64,000 nt of DNA, taken from NCBI GenBank assembly GCA_943368345.1, contig CALRKY020000006.1, positions 51,240 through 115,239 of the forward strand, in the 5' to 3' direction. The stretch's first letter is position 1, and each line of letters starts with the position of its first letter. Both the position numbers and the translations under genes were made by a program. The notes under the pieces were generated by a model that did not search any database, had not been told where the DNA came from, and was given only the letters and a program-made list of their open reading frames with translations. Positions 26,775-34,305 of this stretch are shown in pieces. The DNA is from JADCGM01 sp943368345 (lineage in GTDB: Bacteria; Pseudomonadota; Alphaproteobacteria; Sphingomonadales; Sphingomonadaceae).

Positions 26775-27464
26775 CTAGTTCAGCTTTCGTCCAACCCAGA
26801 CCACGCGGCCGATGACGGTGACGCCGTCGGGGTCGCAGTCGGGCCAGCTGGGGAAGGCGGGGTTGTCGCTCAGGATGCTGAGGCGGCGCGTGGCGGGGTT
26901 GACACCAAGGCGTTTGACCAGCAACGCGCCATCGACGCGCAGCACATAGATTCCATCCCGCAACCGCTCGCCGTCATCGTCGGTGTCGACCAATATGGCA
27001 TCGCCGTTGGACAGGGTCGGCAGCATCGAATCGCCTTCGACCCGGATTGTTGACAGGGCCTCAACCCGGTTGGAGGCGACCGAGCGGACGAAGTTGGAGC
27101 GGAAGGCGACCTGTGCGACCGCCCGTTCATCTTCGGCCAGCGCTCCCGCCCCGGCTGACGCTCCGACATCATAGGCCTCCACCGTTACGAAATCAGCGAG
27201 CGGTGGCGGTGTGGCACCGGTGCCCTGCCCCTCGGTCGCTGACCCGACCCGTTCGGTTGCGCCGCCAAGCAGTCGTTCCCCGATGCCGAAATGCAGCGCC
27301 AGCCGCCGCCGGTCCTCCTCCGACAGACGCCGTGGTACCCCGCGCTTGATGAACTGTTGAATATAGGTCGGATTGCGCCCCAGCAGCCGGGACAGCGAGG
27401 CATAGTCGTCGCCGCTGTTGCGGATCAACTCATCGAGCGTGCGGCGTACCGAAATCAGATCCAT
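26775..27464 (-). CDS. S24-family (LexA/CI-like) transcriptional repressor
   Basis: A 229-residue regulator with an N-terminal helix-turn-helix (about 8-62: YASLSRLLGRNPTYIQQFIKRG is the recognition region). It has an alanine-glycine hinge (VGASAGAG, about 100-107) that resembles the self-cleavage site of LexA-type repressors. The C-terminal S24 peptidase domain has Ser in VEGDSMLPTL (S146) and Lys in LLVKRL (K184). Such proteins are inactivated by RecA-stimulated self-cleavage, so DNA damage control is plausible. Its upstream region now contains an IS1595-family insertion 43 bases from the start codon. Confidence 0.9.
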   Translation of the reverse strand: MDLISVRRTLDELIRNSGDDYASLSRLLGRNPTYIQQFIKRGVPRRLSEEDRRRLALHFGIGERLLGGATERVGSATEGQGTGATPPPLADFVTVEAYDVGASAGAGALAEDERAVAQVAFRSNFVRSVASNRVEALSTIRVEGDSMLPTLSNGDAILVDTDDDGERLRDGIYVLRVDGALLVKRLGVNPATRRLSILSDNPAFPSWPDCDPDGVTVIGRVVWVGRKLN

Positions 27465-27506
27465 GGGCCCTCCATAGGTTAATTCCTTAGCAGTAGTTTT
27501 TTACCT

Positions 27507-27514
27507 AGACAAGT
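27507..27514. repeat. Left target-site duplication AGACAAGT
   Basis: Eight bases directly before the left inverted repeat, identical to 29577-29584 immediately after the right inverted repeat. An 8-bp duplication is the size typical of the IS1595 family. Confidence 0.93.
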
Positions 27515-27539
27515 GGCGATATTATACTTGACATACCCA
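27515..27539 (+). repeat. Left terminal inverted repeat of the IS1595-family element
   Basis: Begins GGCGATATTATACTTG. Matches the reverse complement of 29552-29576 at 21 of 25 positions. It includes most of a perfect TTGACA (27528-27533), a possible -35 box for the transposase promoter, with TAGGTA 17 bases further on as a weak -10. Confidence 0.88.
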
Positions 27540-27540
27540 A

Positions 27541-27568
27541 CCTGTTGCCCTAGGTAAAAAGCAACAGG
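27541..27568 (+). promoter_or_regulatory. Hairpin overlapping the transposase ribosome binding site
   Basis: CCTGTTGC (27541-27548) pairs perfectly with GCAACAGG (27561-27568) around a 12-base loop. The right arm includes the first bases of the AGGAG ribosome site (27566-27570) that lies seven bases before the transposase ATG. Several IS elements use such a structure to limit transposase translation from transcripts entering from outside, so a similar role is inferred. Confidence 0.5.
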
Positions 27569-27577
27569 AGATTACCG

Positions 27578-28489
27578 ATGGCATCCGCTCTTTCAGCCAA
27601 GCACTTTCACGATGAAGCCGCCGCCTTCGCGTTCGTTGAGGCGCGCGTCTGGCCGCAAGGTCCGGTCTGCCCGCACTGTGGCGGTGTCGAGCGCATCGGC
27701 AAGATGGCTGGCAAATCCACCCGGCAAGGGCTGTATAAGTGCTACCAGTGCCGCAAGCCGTTCACCGTGAAGATCGGCACCATCTTTGAGGGGTCGCACG
27801 TGGCGCTGCACCTTTGGCTTCAGGCGATGTATCTCATTGCTGGCAGCAAGAAGGGCATTTCGAGCAATCAACTGCACCGCATCCTTGGCGTCACCCTGAA
27901 AACCGCTTGGTTCATGTCGCACCGTATCCGCGAAGCCATGCGCTCCGGCGATCTGGCACCGTTCGGCTCTGGCGGCGGCGCGGTTGAGGTCGATGAGACT
28001 TTCATCGGGCGCAAGAAGGGTATGGCTGTGAAGGGTGCCTATCACCACAAGATGGCAGTCCTTGGCCTTATTGACCGCGAGACTGGCCGGGCGCGCCTGT
28101 TCCACGTCGAGAAGGCATCGGGTGCGCTTATCCAGCCGATTGTGCGGGAGAACCTTGCGCGGGAAGCCCGGCTTATGACCGACGAAAGCATGATCTATCG
28201 CAAGGTCGGACGCGAGTTCGCCGACCATCAAGCGGTGCACCACTACGCCAACGAGTATGTGCGCGGTGACGTGACTACCAACACCGTCGAAGGCGCGTTC
28301 TCCATCTTCAAGCGCGGCATGAAGGGCGTCTACCAGCATTGCAGCGAAGCCCATCTGCACCGCTATCTGGCTGAGTTTGAGTTCCGCTACAGCAACCGGG
28401 AAGCCAACGGTTTCAACGATGCCGACCGTGCAGATGCACTGTTGCGCGGTGTCGTTGGCAAGCGGCTGACCTATCAAACGGCTAATTGA
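27578..28489 (+). CDS. IS1595-family transposase
   Basis: A 303-residue ISXO2-like transposase. An N-terminal zinc ribbon (CPHC at 31-34, CYQC at 55-58) precedes the helix-turn-helix region KKGISSNQLHRILGVTLKTAWFMSHRIREA (about 91-120) and the catalytic DDE/N-type domain. Catalytic candidates are VDETFIG (D139), MTDES (D202), NTVEGAFSIFKRG (N235/E239 and K245), as expected for IS1595. AGGAG lies seven bases before the ATG. The frame is complete with no visible defect, so the enzyme may be active. Confidence 0.95.
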   Translation: MASALSAKHFHDEAAAFAFVEARVWPQGPVCPHCGGVERIGKMAGKSTRQGLYKCYQCRKPFTVKIGTIFEGSHVALHLWLQAMYLIAGSKKGISSNQLHRILGVTLKTAWFMSHRIREAMRSGDLAPFGSGGGAVEVDETFIGRKKGMAVKGAYHHKMAVLGLIDRETGRARLFHVEKASGALIQPIVRENLAREARLMTDESMIYRKVGREFADHQAVHHYANEYVRGDVTTNTVEGAFSIFKRGMKGVYQHCSEAHLHRYLAEFEFRYSNREANGFNDADRADALLRGVVGKRLTYQTAN

Positions 28490-28500
28490 GGACAACCGAG

Positions 28501-28656
28501 ATGCCAAAGAAAACGCCGCCACCGGACAACGAGGAGCCGCAGATTCATCGGTTCCGAAAGGCCGTCCGCGATCTAAAGGCCGCTGGCGAACTCAGTCCCA
28601 CCGCAGACGCTGATTTTGAGCGGGCAATTGCCAACGCGAAAACGGCTCACCCCTAA
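28501..28656 (+). CDS. 51-residue passenger protein of the IS1595-family element
   Basis: An ATG 11 bases after the transposase stop, preceded by GAGGACAACCGAG, opens a 51-codon frame beginning MPKKTPPPDNEEPQIHRFRK. The product is highly charged with a helical middle (FRKAVRDLKAAGELSPTADADFERAI) and no hydrophobic segment. It is in one transcript with the transposase and its stop overlaps the stop of the convergent HEPN gene by four bases. No family is recognised; it could be an accessory transposition protein or an antidote to the HEPN protein. Both roles are speculative. Confidence 0.6.
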   Translation: MPKKTPPPDNEEPQIHRFRKAVRDLKAAGELSPTADADFERAIANAKTAHP

Positions 28657-29534
28657 GCTAAGGGAAGGCCGTTTTCGTCGCACCGTGCCGACACTCTCTT
28701 CATTAGACCGCGCACCATTTCTATCAAATGGCGACTGCCGTCCTCATCATAGCGGGCGGACAAATGCATTGTCTCGTTTCGATAGGGATTTTGCATTGCC
28801 GAAATTGCAGCGTGGATTTGGTCGAACAGGACATAATCCTGGGTCATCTTGTCGGCTTTTCCGGGCCATTTAGCGTCCATAGCCACTTTGATTGACTTAG
28901 ATATGTTTGACCAATTCCGCTCGGCTCCAGTCAATGGATCAGGAATGCCAAGGCATCTGCAAATGGCCCTTATCCCCGCCTCCAAACACCTCAGCGAGTG
29001 AAAGGCACTAGCGGTGTAACGAGATAGAGCAAAGCATTTCGCCGACTCTTGCGACTCGTCAATAACGCTTGGGAACTTTGAATCTACTAGGAGGCCGAAA
29101 AGGGAGTAATCGTCCGCAAGCATTGCGGATTTATTAGAAGCTATGACAACGAACTTTTGCGCCTCAGCTTCGAATGCAAGGCTACCATTGTGTAGGTATG
29201 ACAAAGACATTTTGAACTCACCAAAAATGTCTTCTGGAATAACATAGTTATTTTCCTTTTCCGGCACGAGCGCAGCAGAAAGGAACCCATTGTGAAGGCG
29301 ATCAGCGTGACGGGATGCGACCTCAAGGCCAAACGCTTTCAACCCTTTCGCGTATCGCAAAGACCGTTCCCGCAATTTCACAATATCGGATTCGGAGCGG
29401 AACCCTACGGATGACGCGTTTCGGAACTGCTGGGCAAAGGCCGAGATCAGCGATTGATCATCAAGCAAATGATGGAGAGTGCCGGTTTGTAGCATGTCCC
29501 AAAGGCTCACGACTCGTTGCTGGAACGCCTCCAT
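28653..29534 (-). CDS. HEPN-motif passenger protein of the IS1595-family element
   Basis: A 293-residue protein with a helical C-terminal half. ALSRYTASAFHSLRCLEAGIRAICRCLG (about 169-196) followed by NPYRNETMHLSARY (249-262) is the pattern of HEPN domains, with R252 and H257 forming the R-x4-H ribonuclease motif. The N-terminal half is not recognised. HEPN proteins are often RNases in toxin-antitoxin, abortive infection and CRISPR systems; an RNase role here is inferred from the motif only. The gene lies fully within the inverted repeats and is lower in GC than the host genes. Its stop overlaps the 51-residue gene. Confidence 0.72.
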   Translation of the reverse strand: MEAFQQRVVSLWDMLQTGTLHHLLDDQSLISAFAQQFRNASSVGFRSESDIVKLRERSLRYAKGLKAFGLEVASRHADRLHNGFLSAALVPEKENNYVIPEDIFGEFKMSLSYLHNGSLAFEAEAQKFVVIASNKSAMLADDYSLFGLLVDSKFPSVIDESQESAKCFALSRYTASAFHSLRCLEAGIRAICRCLGIPDPLTGAERNWSNISKSIKVAMDAKWPGKADKMTQDYVLFDQIHAAISAMQNPYRNETMHLSARYDEDGSRHLIEMVRGLMKRVSARCDENGLPLA

Positions 29535-29551
29535 ATCACATTTTCCTAGTC

Positions 29552-29576
29552 TGGGTATCTAAAGTATAACAACGCC
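29552..29576 (-). repeat. Right terminal inverted repeat of the IS1595-family element
   Basis: Read inward on the minus strand it begins GGCGTTGTTATACTTTAG and matches the left repeat at 21 of 25 positions. It lies 17 bases from the HEPN gene start, so that gene's promoter must overlap or lie in this repeat. Confidence 0.88.
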
Positions 29577-29584
29577 AGACAAGT
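29577..29584. repeat. Right target-site duplication AGACAAGT
   Basis: Identical to 27507-27514. Together they define the insertion point exactly. Confidence 0.93.
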
Positions 29585-29636
29585 AGGATTTCACTCGGCA
29601 CCTTTGCACGCATAACGCGACTCGACGGAGGCAGGA

Positions 29637-29825
29637 ATGACAGTGCTGAGACGGATTGAACGGCATCTGCGTGACACCGGCATTGCGGCAACCCGCTTTG
29701 GGCGAGAGGCGCTCGGCGACCCGCGCTTTGTCCATGATCTGCGCCGGATGGGCCGGATTCCACGGCCGGTCACCGTGCGCCGGATCGAGGATTATCTGGC
29801 CGCTGGAAAGGGCCTCAACACATGA
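29637..29825 (+). CDS. Small putative helix-turn-helix protein
   Basis: A 62-residue basic protein: MTVLRRIERHLRDTGIAATRFGREALGDPRFVHDLRRMGRIPR. A ribosome site GGAGG lies five bases before the ATG. The helix pattern (ATRFGREALGDPRFVHDLR) resembles a short DNA-binding helix-turn-helix, ending RRIEDYLAAGK. It overlaps the next gene by ATGA. Before the IS insertion it was the first gene divergent from the S24 repressor and is a candidate target of it. Confidence 0.75.
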   Translation: MTVLRRIERHLRDTGIAATRFGREALGDPRFVHDLRRMGRIPRPVTVRRIEDYLAAGKGLNT

Positions 29826-30148
29826 AGACCATATTGCATGACGCGCATGTTGGGCTGCTGCGGTCGCTGCGGTTGCTGTTGGCAACCGGCGGGGTTGCAA
29901 GTGGCTTGCCTCCACTGACGATCGAGGGTCTGTCAGCCCGACCCTGGGCCAGCGCAACCTTCTCCGGCCATACCCATAGCATCGAACTCCGCCTGCGCGG
30001 CGGCAGTGTCGAACCGCTGCTGGCTCAACTGACAACCGTCGATCCGATGATCCCTGGCCACGCGCTGATCGACCTGACCATCGCTGAAGTTGCGCGCGAC
30101 CATGACGGCGTCCGGGTTGTTATCGAAGCGCTGACGTTGGAGGACTAG
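29822..30148 (+). CDS. Conserved-looking protein of unknown function
   Basis: A 108-residue protein without signal peptide or membrane segment. It has an HDAHVGLLRSLRLLLATGG start and a beta-rich second half (GHTHSIELRLRGG, LIDLTIAEVARDHDGVRVVIEALTL). It is translationally coupled to the preceding 62-residue gene. The family is not recognised. Confidence 0.65.
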   Translation: MKTILHDAHVGLLRSLRLLLATGGVASGLPPLTIEGLSARPWASATFSGHTHSIELRLRGGSVEPLLAQLTTVDPMIPGHALIDLTIAEVARDHDGVRVVIEALTLED

Positions 30149-30299
30149 GGCAGTATCCGGCCAATCCGGGGCTGGAGCGTATCTGATTTTCGTTGAGCGC
30201 AGGGACAACAGGAGTCGGAACATGTCTGGGTTTCCAGCCTTCCTGGCGCCATCATGGACTGCTTTGAACGACCGCACCTCCGACAGATTGATAAAACTT

Positions 30300-30785
30300 C
30301 TACCGCAGTTGGTCGATCATATGTTCGGCGCTGGACACCTTGAAGGCACCGGGTTCTTCGATGTTGAGCTGGGTCACGACGCCGTCGGTCACCAGCATGG
30401 AGAAGCGCTGGCCGCGGATGCCCATGCCGAACTTTGATCCGTCGAACGTCAGGCCCAAGGCTTTGGCGAAATCACCATTGCCATCGGCGAGCATGGTGAC
30501 CTTGTCGCCGACATTGGCCGATTTGCCCCAGGCCCCCATCACGAACGCGTCATTGACGCTCATGCAGGCGATTTCATCGACGCCCTTGGCTTTGATGGCT
30601 GCGGCGTGATCGACAAAGCCTGGCAGATGTTTGGCGGAGCAGGTCGGCGTGAAGGCGCCGGGGACCGAGACCAAGGCGACGGTGCGCCCGCCAAAAAGTT
30701 CGGCGGTGGTGATCGGGGCCGGACCGGCTTCGGTTGCCTTGATCAGGGTTGCGTCCGGGATTTTGTCGCCGACATTGATGGTCAT
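30300..30785 (-). CDS. Peroxiredoxin (Prx5/AhpE-type)
   Basis: A 161-residue thiol peroxidase of the Prx5 group reducing hydrogen peroxide and alkyl hydroperoxides. The peroxidatic cysteine is in PGAFTPTCS (C49), followed by HLPGFV. ACMSVNDAFVMGAWG and GIRGQRFSMLVTDGVV are standard Prx5 blocks. The start MTINVGDKIPDATL is typical. The gene is followed by the TonB receptor terminator region on the same strand but is transcribed separately. Confidence 0.95.
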   Translation of the reverse strand: MTINVGDKIPDATLIKATEAGPAPITTAELFGGRTVALVSVPGAFTPTCSAKHLPGFVDHAAAIKAKGVDEIACMSVNDAFVMGAWGKSANVGDKVTMLADGNGDFAKALGLTFDGSKFGMGIRGQRFSMLVTDGVVTQLNIEEPGAFKVSSAEHMIDQLR

Positions 30786-30918
30786 CGCTTACTCCTTGGG
30801 CAATATGCGATGCCCGCATAGCGCCGGGACTAGCCCGCCGTCCAGCGTCAGCCGGTTGCTGCAACAGAAAAATCATGACAGCCGCAGTGTCGCTGCGGGG
30901 GTTGGCGTTTGAAGGTCA

Positions 30919-30950
30919 GGGGCGGAACCGGATCTGCCCGGCTCCGCCCC
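30919..30950 (-). terminator. Rho-independent-like hairpin after the TonB receptor gene
   Basis: GGGGCGGAACCGG (30919-30931) pairs with CCGGCTCCGCCCC (30938-30950) with one mismatch and a six-base loop. It lies eight bases past the receptor stop codon. No strong T-run follows, so termination strength is uncertain. Confidence 0.55.
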
Positions 30951-30958
30951 ATTATCCC

Positions 30959-33355
30959 TTAGAAGCGCTTGCGGACGGTCAGGCCGTAGGTGCGGGGCTG
31001 ACCGACGTTGAAGCCCAACCGTGCCCGGCCACCGCGTTCGCGGTCGAAGGACAGCTTGGTCTTCTCGTCAAACAGGTTGTTCACATAGAATTTCACGTCG
31101 ATGCCGCTCTTGAACTCGGCACCGATGCTGTAGTTGACCAGATTATAGCTTGGCAGCCGAAGGTCGATGACGGTCGTGCCGGTCCCGGTTGCCCCACCGA
31201 ACGCAAGCCCGGAGGTAAAGGTCCGCGGGTTATTCTCCTGGTCGCTTGGCTGGGTGAACCGATTGCCGACATGCTGGAACGACACGTTATAGACAAATTG
31301 GTCGCCCCGGCTGTTGAACGGCTGGGCATAGGTTGCACTGGCCGAGAACTGGAACTTCGGCACCGATGGCAGGCGATTGCCGTCCCGGATGCCGCCGATC
31401 ACCGCACCGGTTCCGTCGCGAACAGTTGAATCGAATTCTGCCTTCAGCACGCTACCCGACAGGGTCAGATCAAGCCCCTTCATCGGCGATGCGGTCAGTT
31501 CAGCTTCGATACCGGCGGTGTGCGCCTTGGCCGCATTGAACACGACGCGCGACGAGCAGGACCCGGCATCAAGCGTCACCTGCAGGTTCTTCACGTCGGT
31601 GTAGAAAGCCGCTGCGTTGAACGTCACACCCTTGGCGCGCGCCTTGATGCCGCCTTCATAGTTCCACAGCGTCTCATCGTCATAATCCTGGAACCCGCCG
31701 AAAATGGCGCGGTCGGCGACGCTGCACAGCGGGACGTTCAGCGGATCATTGACACCGCCCAACCGGAAGCCCTTCGACGCCTGGGCGTTCAGGGTGACAT
31801 TCTCCGACGCTTCAAAACTGGCCAGCAGGCGCGGCGTGAAGCCGTCGGACTTGGTCTGATCGCGGCGGTTGTCGCCGTTGGAGAACAGGCCGCCCGACTT
31901 GAAGCTGCGGGCTTCCTTGAAGTCATACAAACGCCCACCGGCTGTGACCTTCAGCTTGTCGCTGACGGCATAGGTGGCTTCACCGAAGATAGCCTTTTGG
32001 GTGATGTCATAGGGCAGATCGGCATTGTACGGCGAATTGAGCGGGAAGCCGTTGGCGGCTCCGGCTGACGTACCGGCTCCGAAACGGACATCGGTGAACG
32101 CGTCATAGCCAGGGGTCGGCAGGCGCTGCGAATAATCGCGGTTCACGTCGGAATAGAACCCACCCAATACCCACTGGAACGGCCCGTCACCCGTCGAGGT
32201 CAACCGGACTTCCTGGGTGAACTGCTTCAGGCTGGTTGCGTCGAGCAGGTTGGAGGGCAGGACGACGGCGGCAGCCGGGAAGCCAAGGTCAACCGACACG
32301 CTGCCGGTCAGCGCGCTGGCATCGCGGCTGGCGAGAATATCGCGGTCGATATAGCTGGTGACTGACGTTACCGCGACTTTACCCAGATCGAGCTCGGCGG
32401 TCATGTCAGCGATGAACGTGTCATCCGAGAAGGCTTCATCCAGCAGCAGGAACTGCACACGGTCCGGGAAGGTGACCCGACCACGTGTTGTGGTGAATGG
32501 GTTAGCGAAAAGGTTGAACTTCTCTTCGCGGTTGAAACCGTCGGCACGGACTTCCTGATAAACGATCCGAGGGGTGATCGTCAGGGTCTCGGTTGGCTTC
32601 AGCAGCACCGAAATGCGGCCACCGGCGCGGCTGCCCGAATTGACGTTGCGGTCGGTCGTCAGGTTGCTGCGTAGCGCATCGATATAGCCACCATATTCGG
32701 TGTAATATCCAACGGCGCGGACCGCGACCTTGTCGTTCACCGGCAGGTTGATGGCACCCTTGACCGATCCACCAAATTCCTTGGCATCGACCAGATTGAC
32801 ATTGGCCTCAACCACACCCTCGACACCGGCGGTGCTGGGCGGGTTGGTGATGTAGCGGATCGTGCCTCCGACCGAACCCGAGCCGAACAGCGTGCCCTGC
32901 GGCCCGCGCAGCGTCTCAACCCGGTTCAGGTCGAACAGATCAAGGTCTGGCGTGAACAGCGACAGCGAGATGACCGATTCATCCAGATAGACGCCGACCT
33001 GCTCCTTGACGCCCGGCTGATCGCGGACGACCTGGCCGGCGGAGACGCCGCGGATCGAAACCTGGCTCTGGCCCGGCCCGAGGTTCTGAATGCTGACACC
33101 CGCGACGTTCCGCGACAGATCCTCGAGGTTGCCGGCACCCGAACGTTCGATATCACGCTCGGTCTGGGCGTTGATCGAGAAGGGCACGTCCTGGATCGTC
33201 GATGACCGCTTGGTTGCCGTCACGATGATTTCGTCACCGTCCGCAGATGCGACATCCTGCGCTCCGGCGGTGGTCGCGACCAGCAGGCTGCCGAGCGAAA
33301 CACTGCCCACCAGCAGGGCGCGATTGAGACGTGTCGTAAAGGTCAAAGCAGTCAT
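30959..33355 (-). CDS. TonB-dependent outer membrane receptor
   Basis: A 798-residue receptor with a signal peptide (MTALTFTTRLNRALLVGSVS, cleaved near AGAQ). It has a TonB-box-like DEIIVTATKRSSTIQDVP, a plug domain (about 50-165; TLRGPQGTLFGSGSVGG) and a 22-strand barrel ending in aromatic YGLTVRKRF. The barrel motif FNAAKAHTAGIEAELTA is typical. The substrate cannot be told from sequence and no transport partner is adjacent. The start at 33355 is chosen over the longer open frame because of the signal peptide. Confidence 0.93.
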   Translation of the reverse strand: MTALTFTTRLNRALLVGSVSLGSLLVATTAGAQDVASADGDEIIVTATKRSSTIQDVPFSINAQTERDIERSGAGNLEDLSRNVAGVSIQNLGPGQSQVSIRGVSAGQVVRDQPGVKEQVGVYLDESVISLSLFTPDLDLFDLNRVETLRGPQGTLFGSGSVGGTIRYITNPPSTAGVEGVVEANVNLVDAKEFGGSVKGAINLPVNDKVAVRAVGYYTEYGGYIDALRSNLTTDRNVNSGSRAGGRISVLLKPTETLTITPRIVYQEVRADGFNREEKFNLFANPFTTTRGRVTFPDRVQFLLLDEAFSDDTFIADMTAELDLGKVAVTSVTSYIDRDILASRDASALTGSVSVDLGFPAAAVVLPSNLLDATSLKQFTQEVRLTSTGDGPFQWVLGGFYSDVNRDYSQRLPTPGYDAFTDVRFGAGTSAGAANGFPLNSPYNADLPYDITQKAIFGEATYAVSDKLKVTAGGRLYDFKEARSFKSGGLFSNGDNRRDQTKSDGFTPRLLASFEASENVTLNAQASKGFRLGGVNDPLNVPLCSVADRAIFGGFQDYDDETLWNYEGGIKARAKGVTFNAAAFYTDVKNLQVTLDAGSCSSRVVFNAAKAHTAGIEAELTASPMKGLDLTLSGSVLKAEFDSTVRDGTGAVIGGIRDGNRLPSVPKFQFSASATYAQPFNSRGDQFVYNVSFQHVGNRFTQPSDQENNPRTFTSGLAFGGATGTGTTVIDLRLPSYNLVNYSIGAEFKSGIDVKFYVNNLFDEKTKLSFDRERGGRARLGFNVGQPRTYGLTVRKRF

Positions 33356-33526
33356 GATAGGCTCCTGAAACATAGCGAATGCCGGGTTCCTACGCCTGTG
33401 AACCTGCGAATTGAAGCGAACGGGCAGATATGTTGCGAATATACTTCTAAATAGTTGCAAAAAGGGTACATCCGCCAAACCAGCTCCAACTTGGCACAAG
33501 TTGCTGACGCTCCTATGTTTGCCGGA

Positions 33527-34090
33527 ATGAAAGAGCCGCCATTTCTTGTTGGTCAATTGCTGTTGGCGATGCCGGGTATGGGCGACCCGCGCTTCGAACG
33601 CGCCGCCATCGCCATGTGCGTCCACGACGCCGACGGGGCGTTCGGCCTGATCGTCAATCATGTGTTTGTCGGGCTGACGGTCAGGAGCCTGATGGAACAG
33701 ATTGGCGTTGACCCCGGTGCCACGCCCGAGGCCATTCCGGTCTATGCCGGCGGGCCGGTGGAGCCGCAGCGCGGCTTTGTGCTCCACAGTCTGGACTATG
33801 ACCGTCAAGGCACAATTTCAGTGGCAGGCCGCTGGGGCATGACCTCTTCCCTCGAAATCCTGAAGGATATCGCCAGCGGCAATGGGCCGGAAAAATGGCA
33901 TGCGGCGCTTGGCTATACCGGTTGGGGAGCGGGGCAACTGGACGACGAATTGACCCGCCACGGCTGGCTGGCCGTGCCCGGTGACCCAAACATCATTTTT
34001 CTGTCCCCCTATGAGGAGCGGTGGGGATCGGCCTATGCTGCACTCGGGGTCGCGCATGAACGCCTGTCGCCCATCGCCGGACGCGCCTGA
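33527..34090 (+). CDS. YqgE/AlgH family protein
   Basis: A 187-residue protein (from the ATG at 33527) of the UPF0301 YqgE/AlgH family. Family blocks: FLVGQLLLAMPGMGDPRF, GLIVNHVF, VYAGGPVEPQRGFVLHS, GYTGWGAGQLDDEL and GWLAVP near the C-terminus. The frame opens at 33455, but the later start gives the typical family length. The cellular role is not established, despite the AlgH name. Confidence 0.93.
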   Translation: MKEPPFLVGQLLLAMPGMGDPRFERAAIAMCVHDADGAFGLIVNHVFVGLTVRSLMEQIGVDPGATPEAIPVYAGGPVEPQRGFVLHSLDYDRQGTISVAGRWGMTSSLEILKDIASGNGPEKWHAALGYTGWGAGQLDDELTRHGWLAVPGDPNIIFLSPYEERWGSAYAALGVAHERLSPIAGRA

Positions 34091-34194
34091 CCAGCAATGC
34101 CGCGTTAACCCTGTTTCATAAGGGTATTTCAATCCGGATGATCGAAAACGGTCATGCATCGGGATCGCACAATGACCTGATGCAGGAGGATCGC

Positions 34195-34305
34195 ATGGCC
34201 CGGACAATCAACCTTTTTGCCGCCGTCGCCGCTCTGGCACTTGGCTTGACCGCCGCCGCCACCCCGGCGCGGGCAGCTACCGTCGCGCCGACCTATCAAG
34301 CCTGA
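34195..34305 (+). CDS. Possible 36-residue secreted peptide
   Basis: A strong ribosome site (GGAGG, five bases ahead of ATG 34195) opens a 36-codon frame: MARTINLFAAVAALALGLTA followed by an ARA cleavage site and a dozen residues. The signal-peptide shape is clear. It lies in the gap between yqgE and the TIGR02186 gene. It may be a real microprotein or a truncated remnant. Confidence 0.45.
   Translation: MARTINLFAAVAALALGLTAAATPARAATVAPTYQA

Larger units (their letters stand above)
27498..27560. repeat. 11-bp perfect inverted repeat spanning the IS boundary
   Basis: TTTTTACCTAG (27498-27508) lies in host DNA and the target duplication; its exact reverse complement CTAGGTAAAAA (27550-27560) lies inside the element. 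The match crosses the insertion point, so it may be chance or may reflect target choice; it could form a large hairpin between the regulator and the transposase. Confidence 0.5.
27515..29576 (+). mobile_element. IS1595-family insertion element with two passenger genes
   Basis: A 2062-bp element. The ends are 25-bp imperfect inverted repeats (27515-27539 and 29552-29576, 21 of 25 matching, both starting GGCG), flanked by the exact 8-bp duplication AGACAAGT. It holds an intact transposase, a 51-residue small protein behind it, and an oppositely oriented HEPN-motif gene starting 17 bases inside the right repeat. The exact duplication and intact genes suggest a recent, possibly active insertion. 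The element occupies the divergent region between the S24 repressor and the genes at 29637-30148. Confidence 0.93.

Noticed and set aside
27593..28522. 309-residue minus-strand frame opposite the transposase
   Set aside because: Antisense to an intact transposase whose motifs fix the true frame.
26775..30148. Possible prophage around the S24 repressor
   Set aside because: No integrase, structural or lysis genes are present; the only mobile DNA is the IS1595-family element.
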